Assembly (NCBI GenBank): GCA_025462755.1
Contig: JAOAPF010000447.1
Span: forward strand, 22,328-86,327
Reading direction: 5' to 3'
Length of the DNA stretch: 64,000 bases
Origin: Edaphobacter sp.
Lineage (GTDB): Bacteria; Acidobacteriota; Terriglobia; Terriglobales; Acidobacteriaceae
Shown here: positions 33,295 through 41,775 of the stretch, piece after piece
How the letters are laid out: each line of letters starts with the position of its first letter
Position numbering within the stretch: position 1 is the first letter of the stretch
Position numbers and translations under genes: made by a program
The notes under the pieces: generated by a model
What the model saw: only the letters and a program-made list of their open reading frames with translations
Told to the model about the DNA's origin: nothing
Databases searched by the model: none

Positions 33295-35919
33295 ATGACG
33301 CAAGTGATGCAAAGAACAATGGCGGGCAAGAAAATGAATGGGGCGATCCTTGGCCGAACTCGCGGGTGGATCGCGGCGGGAACCCTGGCAGCATATTCGG
33401 TCATCGGCGGAACCAAGTCCGCCCTGGCTGAGAAGGAGAGGACCGACCCGGCGGCCGCGACGGCAGCGGAGGCGACGCTGCCGCTGAAGAAGTTCGACAT
33501 TTCCCCCGGGCCACTGGACGGCGCAATTGAGGCCTATAAGAAGGCTACCGGACGAACCGTGAAGGTTGTACTCCCAGCGGGGACCCTGGCCGGATTCAAC
33601 TCGCAGGGACTGGTCGGGCTCTATCGCGAAGACGAGGCGCTGCGCCTGCTTCTGGATGGGACGGGGTTGAACTATCGCGTGGAGGATGCCACGACGATGG
33701 TCGTGGGGGTGCAAGCGAAAGACACCGTGTCTGTAACCGATCCCGTCACTAATTCTGTCTCGCTGACGAAGTTTACCGAGCCTCTCCTGACCACCGCGCA
33801 GAGCATCACGGTAATTCCGCAGTTTGTGGTGAAGGACGAAGGAGTGACGACGCTGCGCGACACACTGCGGAATGTACCAGGTATCAGCCTCGCCGCCGGT
33901 GAAGCGGGAGCGCAGGGCGACAATCTGACTATTCGCGGCTTTACCGCGCGGAACGACATCTTTCTCGACGGGATCAGAGACTTCGGCAGCTACTATCGCG
34001 ACACGTTCAACTATGAACAGGTGGAGGCACTAGAGGGGCCAGCGGGAATTGAGTTCGGACGCGGATCGACCGGCGGTGTGGTCAACCAGGAGAGCAAGGT
34101 CCCGACGGTGCAGCAGTTCGCCCATGTGGAGGCGATGTTCGGCACCGACAAGACACGAAGAGTTACAGCAGACCTGAACAGCAGTGAGTGGAACGCAATG
34201 GGTGGCACAGCGTTTCGATTGAACCTGATGGAACAGGAGAGCGGCGTCGCAGGAAGAGACTTCGCTGATATTCGCCGCTGGGGCGTTGCACCCTCTGTAT
34301 CGATTGGCCTGAACACAAAGACACCGGCGACGTTGAACTACGTTCATCTCCAGGAAAACGACACACCCGACTATGGATTGCCATGGTTCAACAACGCAGT
34401 GGCGCCAGGTCCGATCCGGCACAACTACTATGGGTTTCCGGACGAGAACTATCTACAAACCAACGACGACATTCTTACGCTGAAGGTAGAGCATGAGTTT
34501 TCGCCGGGCGTGAATCTCCACACGATCGCGCGGGCAGCGAACTACCCGCGACAAGCGCAGATTACAGAGCCGCAGATCTGCTCAAACGCTCCGGCGAGCG
34601 TTCCCCTCGGTGGAGTAGTAGCCTCGCTCCCGACCTCCGCGGTGAATACAGCGCTTCCCTGCCCTTACACGGCTTCGAGCGATCCAACCACCATCGTCAT
34701 AAATCGAAATCAGATCCAAACCAAAAGCGTTGAGAGCGATCTGTGGGACCAGACAGAGGTAACCGCACGCTTCAAGTTGCTCGGGGTTAAGAATTCACTG
34801 ATGGCTGGTGTCGAGGGCGGGCAGGAAATCTCAAATCCCATCCGTTCCAGCTACACGATCAACAAAATCAACACCGTGCCTTCAACGCCATTAGTGGATC
34901 CGAATCCGCACCAGCCGTTTTCCGGGACCGGATATATCACGTCCATCGTGCATACGAAGTCGGAGAGCGTCGGCGTCTACTTTGTCGACACCGTGAAACT
35001 TGGAGACCTCTTCGAGATAAGTGGCGGTGTGCGGTGGGACCGCTTCGACACCGGATACAACCTGTGGCAGCCGACACCGCCGAAGGGTGGCGTAGTCACT
35101 GCGCCTGTCGCACCCATCAGGCGCGTGGATCAGCAGCCGAGTTACCGTGCCGCCTTCGTCTATAAACCGTCGAGCCACGGCAGCCTGTACTTCGACTATG
35201 GCACGAGCTTCAATCCCGGCGCAGAGTCGCTGAGCCTGAGCGTCGGGCTGGCGAACAGCTCGGCGGCACCGGAAGAGAACGAAACGTACGAGGCAGGAGT
35301 GAAGTGGAACTTCCTGAACGAGCGGCTAATGGCCGAGGGCGCAGTCTTCCGAACCGAAAAGGACAACGCGAGAGAGACCGATCCCACGAACGCGAACAAT
35401 ATCGTCGCGGCAGGAAATCAGCTGGTAAGAGGCCTGCAGTTCAGCCTGGTGGGAAGACTGCCGCAGGGGATGGACGTCGTTGCCGGCTATGCATACCTCG
35501 ACAGCGCGGTGGTCTACTCGAAGTTCTTCCCAACTTCGGTGGGATATCCGCTGGCGAATGTTCCGAAGCAAACGTTCAATCTATTCATCACGCATCGGCT
35601 ACCGTGGCGAGTGAACGCAGGGGTGGGTGGGAACTATGTAGCCAGCAGAACCGCGAGTTCTACCGTGCCGTTTGTTCCGACCGGCTATGCGCCGAATCCA
35701 AACGGTCCCGGCTTCATTGTGACCAGCGTGGCCATGAAGCAGGTCCCAGGTTACTGGATCTTCGATGCGATGTTAAGGCGGCCAATATCGGAGCGTCTGG
35801 AGTTGCAGGCAAACGTGAACAATTTGCTGAACCGGTCCTACATTGACCTGCCGCATCCGAGCCACCTGATTCCAGGTGCGGGAGCGAATGCGCTGATCGG
35901 GATCAACTTTAAATTCTGA
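33295..35919 (+). CDS. TonB-dependent siderophore receptor with STN domain
   Basis: GGAGGAG lies six bases before the ATG. The 874-residue protein has an export signal, then an STN (secretin/TonB N-terminal) domain: FDISPGPLDGAIEAYKKATG and LLLDGTGLNYRVEDATTMVV, residues about 60-135. A plug domain (SITVIPQFVVKDEGVTTLRD, VPGISLAAGEAGAQGDNLTI, RGFTARNDIFLDGIRDFGSY) and a siderophore-type barrel ending GINFKF follow. This family imports ferric siderophores. STN domains usually signal through a FecR/FecI pair, which is not seen nearby. The next gene, 25 bases on, is a PiuC-like dioxygenase, a frequent partner of iron receptors. Confidence 0.93.
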   Translation: MTQVMQRTMAGKKMNGAILGRTRGWIAAGTLAAYSVIGGTKSALAEKERTDPAAATAAEATLPLKKFDISPGPLDGAIEAYKKATGRTVKVVLPAGTLAGFNSQGLVGLYREDEALRLLLDGTGLNYRVEDATTMVVGVQAKDTVSVTDPVTNSVSLTKFTEPLLTTAQSITVIPQFVVKDEGVTTLRDTLRNVPGISLAAGEAGAQGDNLTIRGFTARNDIFLDGIRDFGSYYRDTFNYEQVEALEGPAGIEFGRGSTGGVVNQESKVPTVQQFAHVEAMFGTDKTRRVTADLNSSEWNAMGGTAFRLNLMEQESGVAGRDFADIRRWGVAPSVSIGLNTKTPATLNYVHLQENDTPDYGLPWFNNAVAPGPIRHNYYGFPDENYLQTNDDILTLKVEHEFSPGVNLHTIARAANYPRQAQITEPQICSNAPASVPLGGVVASLPTSAVNTALPCPYTASSDPTTIVINRNQIQTKSVESDLWDQTEVTARFKLLGVKNSLMAGVEGGQEISNPIRSSYTINKINTVPSTPLVDPNPHQPFSGTGYITSIVHTKSESVGVYFVDTVKLGDLFEISGGVRWDRFDTGYNLWQPTPPKGGVVTAPVAPIRRVDQQPSYRAAFVYKPSSHGSLYFDYGTSFNPGAESLSLSVGLANSSAAPEENETYEAGVKWNFLNERLMAEGAVFRTEKDNARETDPTNANNIVAAGNQLVRGLQFSLVGRLPQGMDVVAGYAYLDSAVVYSKFFPTSVGYPLANVPKQTFNLFITHRLPWRVNAGVGGNYVASRTASSTVPFVPTGYAPNPNGPGFIVTSVAMKQVPGYWIFDAMLRRPISERLELQANVNNLLNRSYIDLPHPSHLIPGAGANALIGINFKF

Positions 35920-35944
35920 GCTTTTGACGAATGTAGGAGAGTAA

Positions 35945-36625
35945 ATGCTGATTACGATTCCCGATGTGTTGACGGTCGGTGAGGTGGCTCAGGCAAGAGC
36001 CGCGCTCGACGCTGCCGAGTGGGTCGATGGCAAAGTGACAGCCGGATATCAGGCGCAGACCGTCAAGGAGAACCTGCAACTCCCCGAGGGACATCCCGTG
36101 ACAGTGAAGCTGGGCGAAATGGTGCTGGCGGCGCTGGCACGCTCCCCGCTGTTCATGTCGGCGGCGCTGCCGCTGCGCGTGTTTCCCCCGATGTTCAACC
36201 GGTATACCGGCGGCGGACACTTCGGCACCCATGTAGATACGGCGATTCGCGCGACGGCAACAACCGGACAGCGAATCCGAACAGATATTTCGGCCACGCT
36301 TTTCTTGTCGGCCCCGGAGGAGTATCAGGGCGGCGAACTCTTTATAGAGGACACCTATGGCATGCATTCGGTGAAACTGCCGGCCGGGCATATGGTCTTG
36401 TATCCGGCGACGAGTCTCCATCGCGTTGCTCCAGTGACACGAGGTGCGCGGGTGGCTTCGTTCTTCTGGTTGCAGAGCATGATTCGAAGCGATGGAGACA
36501 GGACGCTCCTCTATGACCTGGACACTGCGATTCAGCGACTGGCGGCAGAGGCTCCGGGCAATGCAACGGAAGTCCAGTTGACCGGGGTTTACCACAACCT
36601 GCTGCGACGCTGGGCAGAGATGTAA
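35945..36625 (+). CDS. piuC: PiuC/YbiX-like Fe(II)- and 2-oxoglutarate-dependent dioxygenase
   Basis: The 226-residue protein is a prolyl-hydroxylase-fold dioxygenase of PKHD type. Metal ligands are visible as His96 and Asp98 (THVD) and His159 (TSLHRV), and Arg169 (GARVASFFW) is the likely 2-oxoglutarate ligand, so the active site is complete. PiuC/YbiX proteins are usually co-expressed with ferric-siderophore receptors and iron-regulated; their substrate is not established. It follows the receptor gene by 25 bases, with AGGAGAG just before the ATG, so the two form an iron-uptake operon. The length is that of the family. Confidence 0.92.
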   Translation: MLITIPDVLTVGEVAQARAALDAAEWVDGKVTAGYQAQTVKENLQLPEGHPVTVKLGEMVLAALARSPLFMSAALPLRVFPPMFNRYTGGGHFGTHVDTAIRATATTGQRIRTDISATLFLSAPEEYQGGELFIEDTYGMHSVKLPAGHMVLYPATSLHRVAPVTRGARVASFFWLQSMIRSDGDRTLLYDLDTAIQRLAAEAPGNATEVQLTGVYHNLLRRWAEM

Positions 36626-36714
36626 ACCGTTGGTCAATGAACTCCCAATTGCCGTCAGCCGTTCGGAACCAACTCGATAGAAGACCACTAGTCACACCCG
36701 GCGATGCTCCGCAG

Positions 36715-38271
36715 TCAGTCACAGTCTGCCGCGACCTCCTCCAAGCGCGGGCAAACGGTTGCAACATAACGGCTGAATGCCTCATCGCCACGAGCCTTCG
36801 CAAGTCCCTGCAGTTGCCCGATCTGCATCGGCGCAAGTTGGTTCGAGGGTACACACCCGAAGATTCTTACATCGGCGGCAAAGCGCTGTGGCGCATCCGG
36901 AAGGCTGTCGCGGCCGCTCATGCGAAACGACATCGGCGTCAATGGACCGAATATCAGCGGCCGTGCCAGCTCTGGCCAGCGTTCGAGCTCTGGTTCCACG
37001 CCTGCAGCGCGAGCAAACAGTATGGCCATCGTGTCGGTGAGCACCGTCTGTGGAGTGCCGCGGCGTGCACGATATGCCGCAACACCCGCTTCGAGCTCCT
37101 CTTTCGAAGGCGCGGCGATGGCTCCGCTCATGGTGTACGCAATCCAGCGCGCCTGCAGCTCAAGCACCGGATAGTACGGGCCAATCTGCTCGTACAATCC
37201 GACAAATGCCAGCCCCCGAAGGTCCGGGTGGAAGGTGAAGCTATAGAGATCGATATGCTGCGCATCGACATCCAGGGTTCGTCGCAGGTCATCACCTAAA
37301 AACGGCAGATCGAGATGGTAGCCGGTACCGAAGATAATGCCGTCAAAGTCCTCGGCACTCCCATCCATGAATCGCACCGTCCTGCCGTCCACAGACTCGA
37401 TCCACGGTTTGATGGAGATACGCCCTTCAGCGACAAGCGGCAGAAAAAACTGGCTCATCGTGATGCCAGCCTTAAAGACATCGTCCGCTGGTTTGGGCGC
37501 TCCAAACTGCTCCGGACTCCCCGCCACTGTAAGCACGAACTGTTTGAAGCCGGCGCCAACTGTGGAGATAGGAAACCACTCTTTGCTCAGCGCCGAGAAG
37601 CGGGTGAAGGCCATGTGGTCCAACGGCACTCCGTTCACAAGCTTCGGCAGAACATAGCGCTGTCTGCGATTCGTCACAACAACGCGCGCAGCCCCCAGAC
37701 CGGCCAGGTCGCTCGCGATCTCAACCGAACTGATTGCGCATCCGCCGACCAGCACCCGCAGACCGCGATAGTCCTCGGGACGCTTGTACGAAAAAGTGTG
37801 ATTGACGCCAGCCGTCCCTGAAAACGTCCCCAGCCCCGGCACATCGGGAATCGTGGGCTTATGGTAGCGGCCCGTCGCAACCACGACCTGGCCAAATCGC
37901 TCCTCGCCGGCGTCCGTCCGGATAATCCAATCATCCGCATCTCGGCGAAGTTCGCGCACCGGTGTCTTCAACCGGGTACACCGAGTGAGATCGAACATCT
38001 TCGCATAACGTTCGAGATACTCGCCCATCGCCTCATTCGTCGGGTAGGTGGGCGTGCCGGCCTCATGCGGCAAATCGCTGAAACACGTCATGACCCGGCT
38101 GGTATTCGTGCGCATAGCCGGCCACACACCACTGTGCTCAGGATCGGCGCTCCACTGCCCGCCAATTCGACTACCCTGCTCAAACAGAACCGGCTCGAAT
38201 CCTTCCGAATTCAGGTACCGCGCCGTAACCATTCCGGCAGGGCCTGCCCCAATAACCGCTACCTTTTCCAT
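36715..38271 (-). CDS. FMO-like NAD(P)/FAD-dependent monooxygenase
   Basis: GGAG lies eight bases before the ATG at 38269-38271; longer readings upstream have no SD. The 518-residue protein has an N-terminal FAD-binding GAGPAG (residues 8-13), a first-third segment RIGGQW (typical of flavin monooxygenases), and a second dinucleotide site (GGCAISSVEIA) for NADPH. The FMO fingerprint is present but slightly long: FSGTAGVNHTF instead of FxGxxxH. DGIIFGTGYHLDLPFL near residue 330 is the usual FATGY motif. It oxidises a nitrogen, sulfur or ketone group of an unknown substrate. It is convergent with the iron operon. Confidence 0.87.
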   Translation of the reverse strand: MEKVAVIGAGPAGMVTARYLNSEGFEPVLFEQGSRIGGQWSADPEHSGVWPAMRTNTSRVMTCFSDLPHEAGTPTYPTNEAMGEYLERYAKMFDLTRCTRLKTPVRELRRDADDWIIRTDAGEERFGQVVVATGRYHKPTIPDVPGLGTFSGTAGVNHTFSYKRPEDYRGLRVLVGGCAISSVEIASDLAGLGAARVVVTNRRQRYVLPKLVNGVPLDHMAFTRFSALSKEWFPISTVGAGFKQFVLTVAGSPEQFGAPKPADDVFKAGITMSQFFLPLVAEGRISIKPWIESVDGRTVRFMDGSAEDFDGIIFGTGYHLDLPFLGDDLRRTLDVDAQHIDLYSFTFHPDLRGLAFVGLYEQIGPYYPVLELQARWIAYTMSGAIAAPSKEELEAGVAAYRARRGTPQTVLTDTMAILFARAAGVEPELERWPELARPLIFGPLTPMSFRMSGRDSLPDAPQRFAADVRIFGCVPSNQLAPMQIGQLQGLAKARGDEAFSRYVATVCPRLEEVAADCD

Positions 38272-38411
38272 CGAAACACTCCGCTGCTCGGCCCGGAGAC
38301 CGACTACGCGTTCATTCGCGCCTGATGGTTCAATTGGGCCCGGTTGTGTATTGTCGGCCATTCTAATGCATCGATACGAAGTTCTCACCCCGCAGCCGCA
38401 CTCGAACGGGA

Positions 38412-39902
38412 CTACTGCATCGGCACGAACTTTCCCTCACACGTGAACGCAGCCCCTTTGGCCGCCGGGTCCGAAGCCGACTTCCACGGGACCACCTTAA
38501 TATCCGTCGCGCTGAAGTCGAGATTGGTTCCCAGCGGCCCCACTGTCACCGTGGCAAAGTGCCCATGCACTTGCTGCGGCGTGATTCCGTTGACCCGCAC
38601 GCCATCAAGCGTCACCTCCGTGCGATGCTCGTCATTCAACCCGGCAATCAGCACATCCCCCGGCGTCGTATCGAGCACATTGCGAATCGTAATCGCCTTA
38701 TAATCCGGAATCCGGTCGCCCGTATACTTCGGATCCTCATAACCTTCGGTCGTCTGGTTCGTGTAGTAGGGACTGATGGCAATGGGATTCTTTACGCCCC
38801 GCATGCAGATGTTCTGATAAGTCAGATCGTGTACCGGCCCTCCGCGCGTCACGTTGCTCTTGATACGGATACCGCTCGTTGTATTGTCCTCGGTCAAACC
38901 GTCCACCAGCAGATAGCTGTCGCCGCTATAGGTCTCGCTTCCGATCGACATACCATGGCCCGAGTAGAAGTGGTTGTCGAGCACGCTCATGTGCGTTGTG
39001 CCCGTCTTTACGGCAATGTTGTCATCGCCGTTATCGATCCAGCTATGCGCCACCGTCACGTTGGTCGAAGACCCGGGATCGATCCCGTCGGTATTCCGCG
39101 CGTCCATTCCTTTAGTCGTCGGGGTCAGCAGATGAACGCCCCACGCCGTAAAGCCATTGGTCTGGTTAACGCTAACGTGGAAGTTCGTCGAGTTGTGCAG
39201 CGTAATCCGGTACAGCACCAGGCCATCAGCATGGCTGGCGACGATCATCCGCGTCGTAAAGTATCGCTCATTCTTGGGCTCTGCCTTGCGCGCCATCTCC
39301 CACCAGCTATAGTCCTTGCCCAGAAGCTTCGCGTAGCCACGCCCGTCGATGACTCCGTCGCCCATAATGCCAACGTCTTTGGCATCATTAATACTGATGA
39401 ACGGCCTGCATCCTCCGCGGGCCGGCGCTGGACGCTGTGGCGCAGGGAATACTGCCGGCGGCGCGCCCATCGCAATCGTGCCGCACAGCCCGGGGGTCGC
39501 ACCCTCCGTTTTTACTTCATACGCAGCAGGATCGCGCGACCCGAACAACGTCACGCCTTCATCGATCAGCAGCGTCACGCCCGTTCGCATCTCGAGCGGC
39601 CCCGACAGAAACGCGTTGTTGCCATCTGCCGGCTTCAACTCCACCGCCATCCCAGGCTTACACTTGTCCAGCGCACTCTGGATGCGGGCAGTATCGAGCT
39701 TGCTCTCATCCGCCTCAGCGAGCTTATCGCCCACCGCACGAAGCTGCGCCGGAAGTTGAGTACACGATGCGGGAATCTTCGGTTCGGTCACTTGCCGGGT
39801 GTCCTGCGCTCTCACCATTCGCGCTATTGGGAACAACAGCAGCGTGATGACGATCAGCCATCTCCCATCCTCGACACACACGCCAAACCGATTCCATATC
39901 AT
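38412..39902 (-). CDS. Glycoside hydrolase family 28 (polygalacturonase-type)
   Basis: The 496-residue protein has a signal/anchor segment (LIVITLLLFPIARMVRAQ) and a right-handed beta-helix of GH28. All catalytic motifs are visible: NTDGID (270-275), GDD (292-294), GHG (315-317) and RIK (346-348). The Asp residues act as general acid and base in hydrolysis of galacturonan or rhamnogalacturonan backbones. GGAGGT lies about eight bases before the ATG. Export fits digestion of plant pectin, with sugars possibly entering by the nearby TonB receptors (inference). No other pectin genes are adjacent. Confidence 0.93.
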   Translation of the reverse strand: MIWNRFGVCVEDGRWLIVITLLLFPIARMVRAQDTRQVTEPKIPASCTQLPAQLRAVGDKLAEADESKLDTARIQSALDKCKPGMAVELKPADGNNAFLSGPLEMRTGVTLLIDEGVTLFGSRDPAAYEVKTEGATPGLCGTIAMGAPPAVFPAPQRPAPARGGCRPFISINDAKDVGIMGDGVIDGRGYAKLLGKDYSWWEMARKAEPKNERYFTTRMIVASHADGLVLYRITLHNSTNFHVSVNQTNGFTAWGVHLLTPTTKGMDARNTDGIDPGSSTNVTVAHSWIDNGDDNIAVKTGTTHMSVLDNHFYSGHGMSIGSETYSGDSYLLVDGLTEDNTTSGIRIKSNVTRGGPVHDLTYQNICMRGVKNPIAISPYYTNQTTEGYEDPKYTGDRIPDYKAITIRNVLDTTPGDVLIAGLNDEHRTEVTLDGVRVNGITPQQVHGHFATVTVGPLGTNLDFSATDIKVVPWKSASDPAAKGAAFTCEGKFVPMQ

Positions 39903-39964
39903 TTGGTCCTACCTCCAGTTCTGCTGAGACAACCTAGCACAATCAACAGGCGAAGGTCACGACA

Positions 39965-40099
39965 TCACGGAATGTGACTGCGATCGAAATCATTTGCGTC
40001 GAGATCGTCTTCATCAACCAGCAGCGTAGGCCATATCAATAGGGCGAGAGATGACAGTGCAATCAATATCTGCAACGCAGGATGCAGAGCATGAGACAT
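39965..40099 (-). CDS. Small membrane protein with acidic tail
   Basis: AGAGG precedes the ATG at about six bases. The 44-residue product is a hydrophobic segment (LQILIALSSLALLIWPTLLV) followed by an acidic tail (DEDDLDANDFD). No family is recognised. It lies in a same-strand position before the GH28 gene (62 bases from its ATG) and could be cotranscribed. It is too short for confident coding assignment. Confidence 0.35.
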   Translation of the reverse strand: MSHALHPALQILIALSSLALLIWPTLLVDEDDLDANDFDRSHIP

Positions 40100-40550
40100 A
40101 GAGTGCCTCTTTCTTCGGAGCGCTGCGTACCTCTCCTGACACTCCCTGCATCGGCGCCGTTGCGCCTTGTCTTCAAGATCGAAGTATTTTTTTTTCAGTG
40201 GCTTCCGCTTTAGGAAATATCGTCCCTCAATCCCACAAAAGTTGTACCGAAAAAGCGAAAAGGCCACCCGGCAACAGGGTGGCCTTTTCTTTAGGGAGAA
40301 TAGTTCCAACGGAGGCAAAGCCATCAGAACTTTCTGGCGAAATACTAAGTTTGGCAAAATCACGTGTCAAGGCCAAAACTCGTCCGCTGTAAGTCTTTGG
40401 TGAAGAGATAGTTACGGGGGTTACTGAAGGGTAAACATGGGGCTAAATATTCGCTTTCTATTCGCTTTAAGCGGTCCGACCATATATCAAAAGGCTATCG
40501 TTTCAGCCGGTTAGACCCCCGGCTGCACCGTCACCAGTGCATAAATCCCA
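40100..40550. other. Intergenic region with terminator
   Basis: This holds the strong hairpin at 40258-40288. The remainder shows no gene or clear motif. Confidence 0.4.
40258..40288. terminator. Bidirectional intrinsic terminator
   Basis: AAAAGGCCACCC and GGGTGGCCTTTT pair around a seven-base loop, with T-runs on both strands. On the minus strand it lies about 260 bases after the 40551-41672 gene and would stop read-through towards the GH28 gene. Confidence 0.8.
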
Positions 40551-41672
40551 CTATCCCCGCGGGTTGGCGCCCGATCCATCCGACTGGATCCTCGCCGGAC
40601 GCCCGCTCAGATCGATTCGCAGAAACTCCGGTTCGGTCGCCGCCGGCTTGCCCTGCATCACGCGAATCGTGGCGCGCGCTCCCCCGAAAAACAGCGCAAG
40701 CACCACCGCCGCCACCGCCCCAAGGCCGCAGAAAATAAGAATGCTGGTCAGCAGGCTCACCGTCTTGCGGACCTCGGAGTGAAACTCCGGAGGCATCGGC
40801 TTATTCCACGTCACCTCATTGCGCAGGTGAATGTTCTCCACTATCTCCTGCGCCTCTGCCGGCTTCCACGCACCCGTCGTGAGCAACACCAGCGGACCTT
40901 CGCGCCGCAGCTTCACCGTTCCAGCCGATGCACCCTGCCGATTGATCTCGCTCTCAATCTGCCGCCCATGCTCTCCTGCGATCTGCGGCGTCGGATAGAG
41001 CAGCATCGTCAACGTGCCCTTGCCTTCATACTTCGCCGTCACTGCCTCGGCGGCTTTGTCGAACCCGATGACCTCCGGCGGCAGCGCTCCACCAATCGCC
41101 TGATACTCCACCGGCCCCAGCGCATATTTCACCGTCTCTCGCTTCAAACTTTGCGCGGGCAGATACGTCGGCAGCAGCGGAGGCATTCCCTTCGTTCCAC
41201 CAACCTTCGGCAGCCCAACCTGCACCGTCTTCAACAACGCAGCAGCCGCCTCCGGATAAAGTTTCAGATTCGACACCACCACCGATACGCCACTCAGCAT
41301 CACGTGGTCCGCGCTGTTCTTCTTCAGATAGCTGTACGCCGCATACGCCCCGGTCGCATCGTCAAACTGGTACACCGTTACCGTGCCACTCGGGACACTG
41401 CCATGCGCAACCGGACTTTGCGCATCTCCTCGCTCATACCGCCTGATCCCATCTTCCACCAGGATGGGCGCATCCGCCCCACTCCACGACGGAGCACCAT
41501 TGCCCGCATCATGGTTCGGCCCCGTTCGCAACGACTCCGGCAGCAACGGCGCAGGCGGCATCGCCAACATAGTCTTCGCTTCCTGCGCCTGCAGCGACAC
41601 AGCCGATGCACCCACCAGCACCATACCCAACAACACCCGCGACATCATCCGAATCCGAGAAGAAACTCCCAT
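40551..41672 (-). CDS. Exported protein with C-terminal membrane anchor (DUF6599-like)
   Basis: The 373-residue protein has a signal peptide (RVLLGMVLVGASAVSLQAQ). Its lumenal part has a pattern of two similar halves: YERGDAQSPVAHGSVPSGTV, TVYQFDDATGAYAAYSYLK, then KYEGKGTLTMLLYPTPQIAG. A membrane helix (VSLLTSILIFCGLGAVAAVV) is followed by a basic cytoplasmic tail. I tentatively match it to DUF6599 proteins of Acidobacteria, from memory. Function is unknown. It follows the amidase gene on the same strand by about 100 bases and may be cotranscribed. The start is uncertain; Met9 or Met10 are alternatives and no SD is clear. Confidence 0.65.
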   Translation of the reverse strand: MGVSSRIRMMSRVLLGMVLVGASAVSLQAQEAKTMLAMPPAPLLPESLRTGPNHDAGNGAPSWSGADAPILVEDGIRRYERGDAQSPVAHGSVPSGTVTVYQFDDATGAYAAYSYLKKNSADHVMLSGVSVVVSNLKLYPEAAAALLKTVQVGLPKVGGTKGMPPLLPTYLPAQSLKRETVKYALGPVEYQAIGGALPPEVIGFDKAAEAVTAKYEGKGTLTMLLYPTPQIAGEHGRQIESEINRQGASAGTVKLRREGPLVLLTTGAWKPAEAQEIVENIHLRNEVTWNKPMPPEFHSEVRKTVSLLTSILIFCGLGAVAAVVLALFFGGARATIRVMQGKPAATEPEFLRIDLSGRPARIQSDGSGANPRG

Positions 41673-41775
41673 ACAAAAGTCAGACTACACCAGCGCGAGA
41701 ACGTAAGCCTAGCCGTCCCCGGAGCTGCCTCCAGGCCCGTGCCCACACCCGCTTCACGGAAAAAAGCCAGCGTCG

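Noticed and set aside
34011-34316. Minus-strand frames under the siderophore receptor
   Set aside because: Shadows of a well-supported receptor gene; no conserved features.
38559-39977. Long plus-strand open frame opposite the GH28 gene
   Set aside because: GH28 motifs are complete on the minus strand; the plus frame is Arg/His-rich and without family features.
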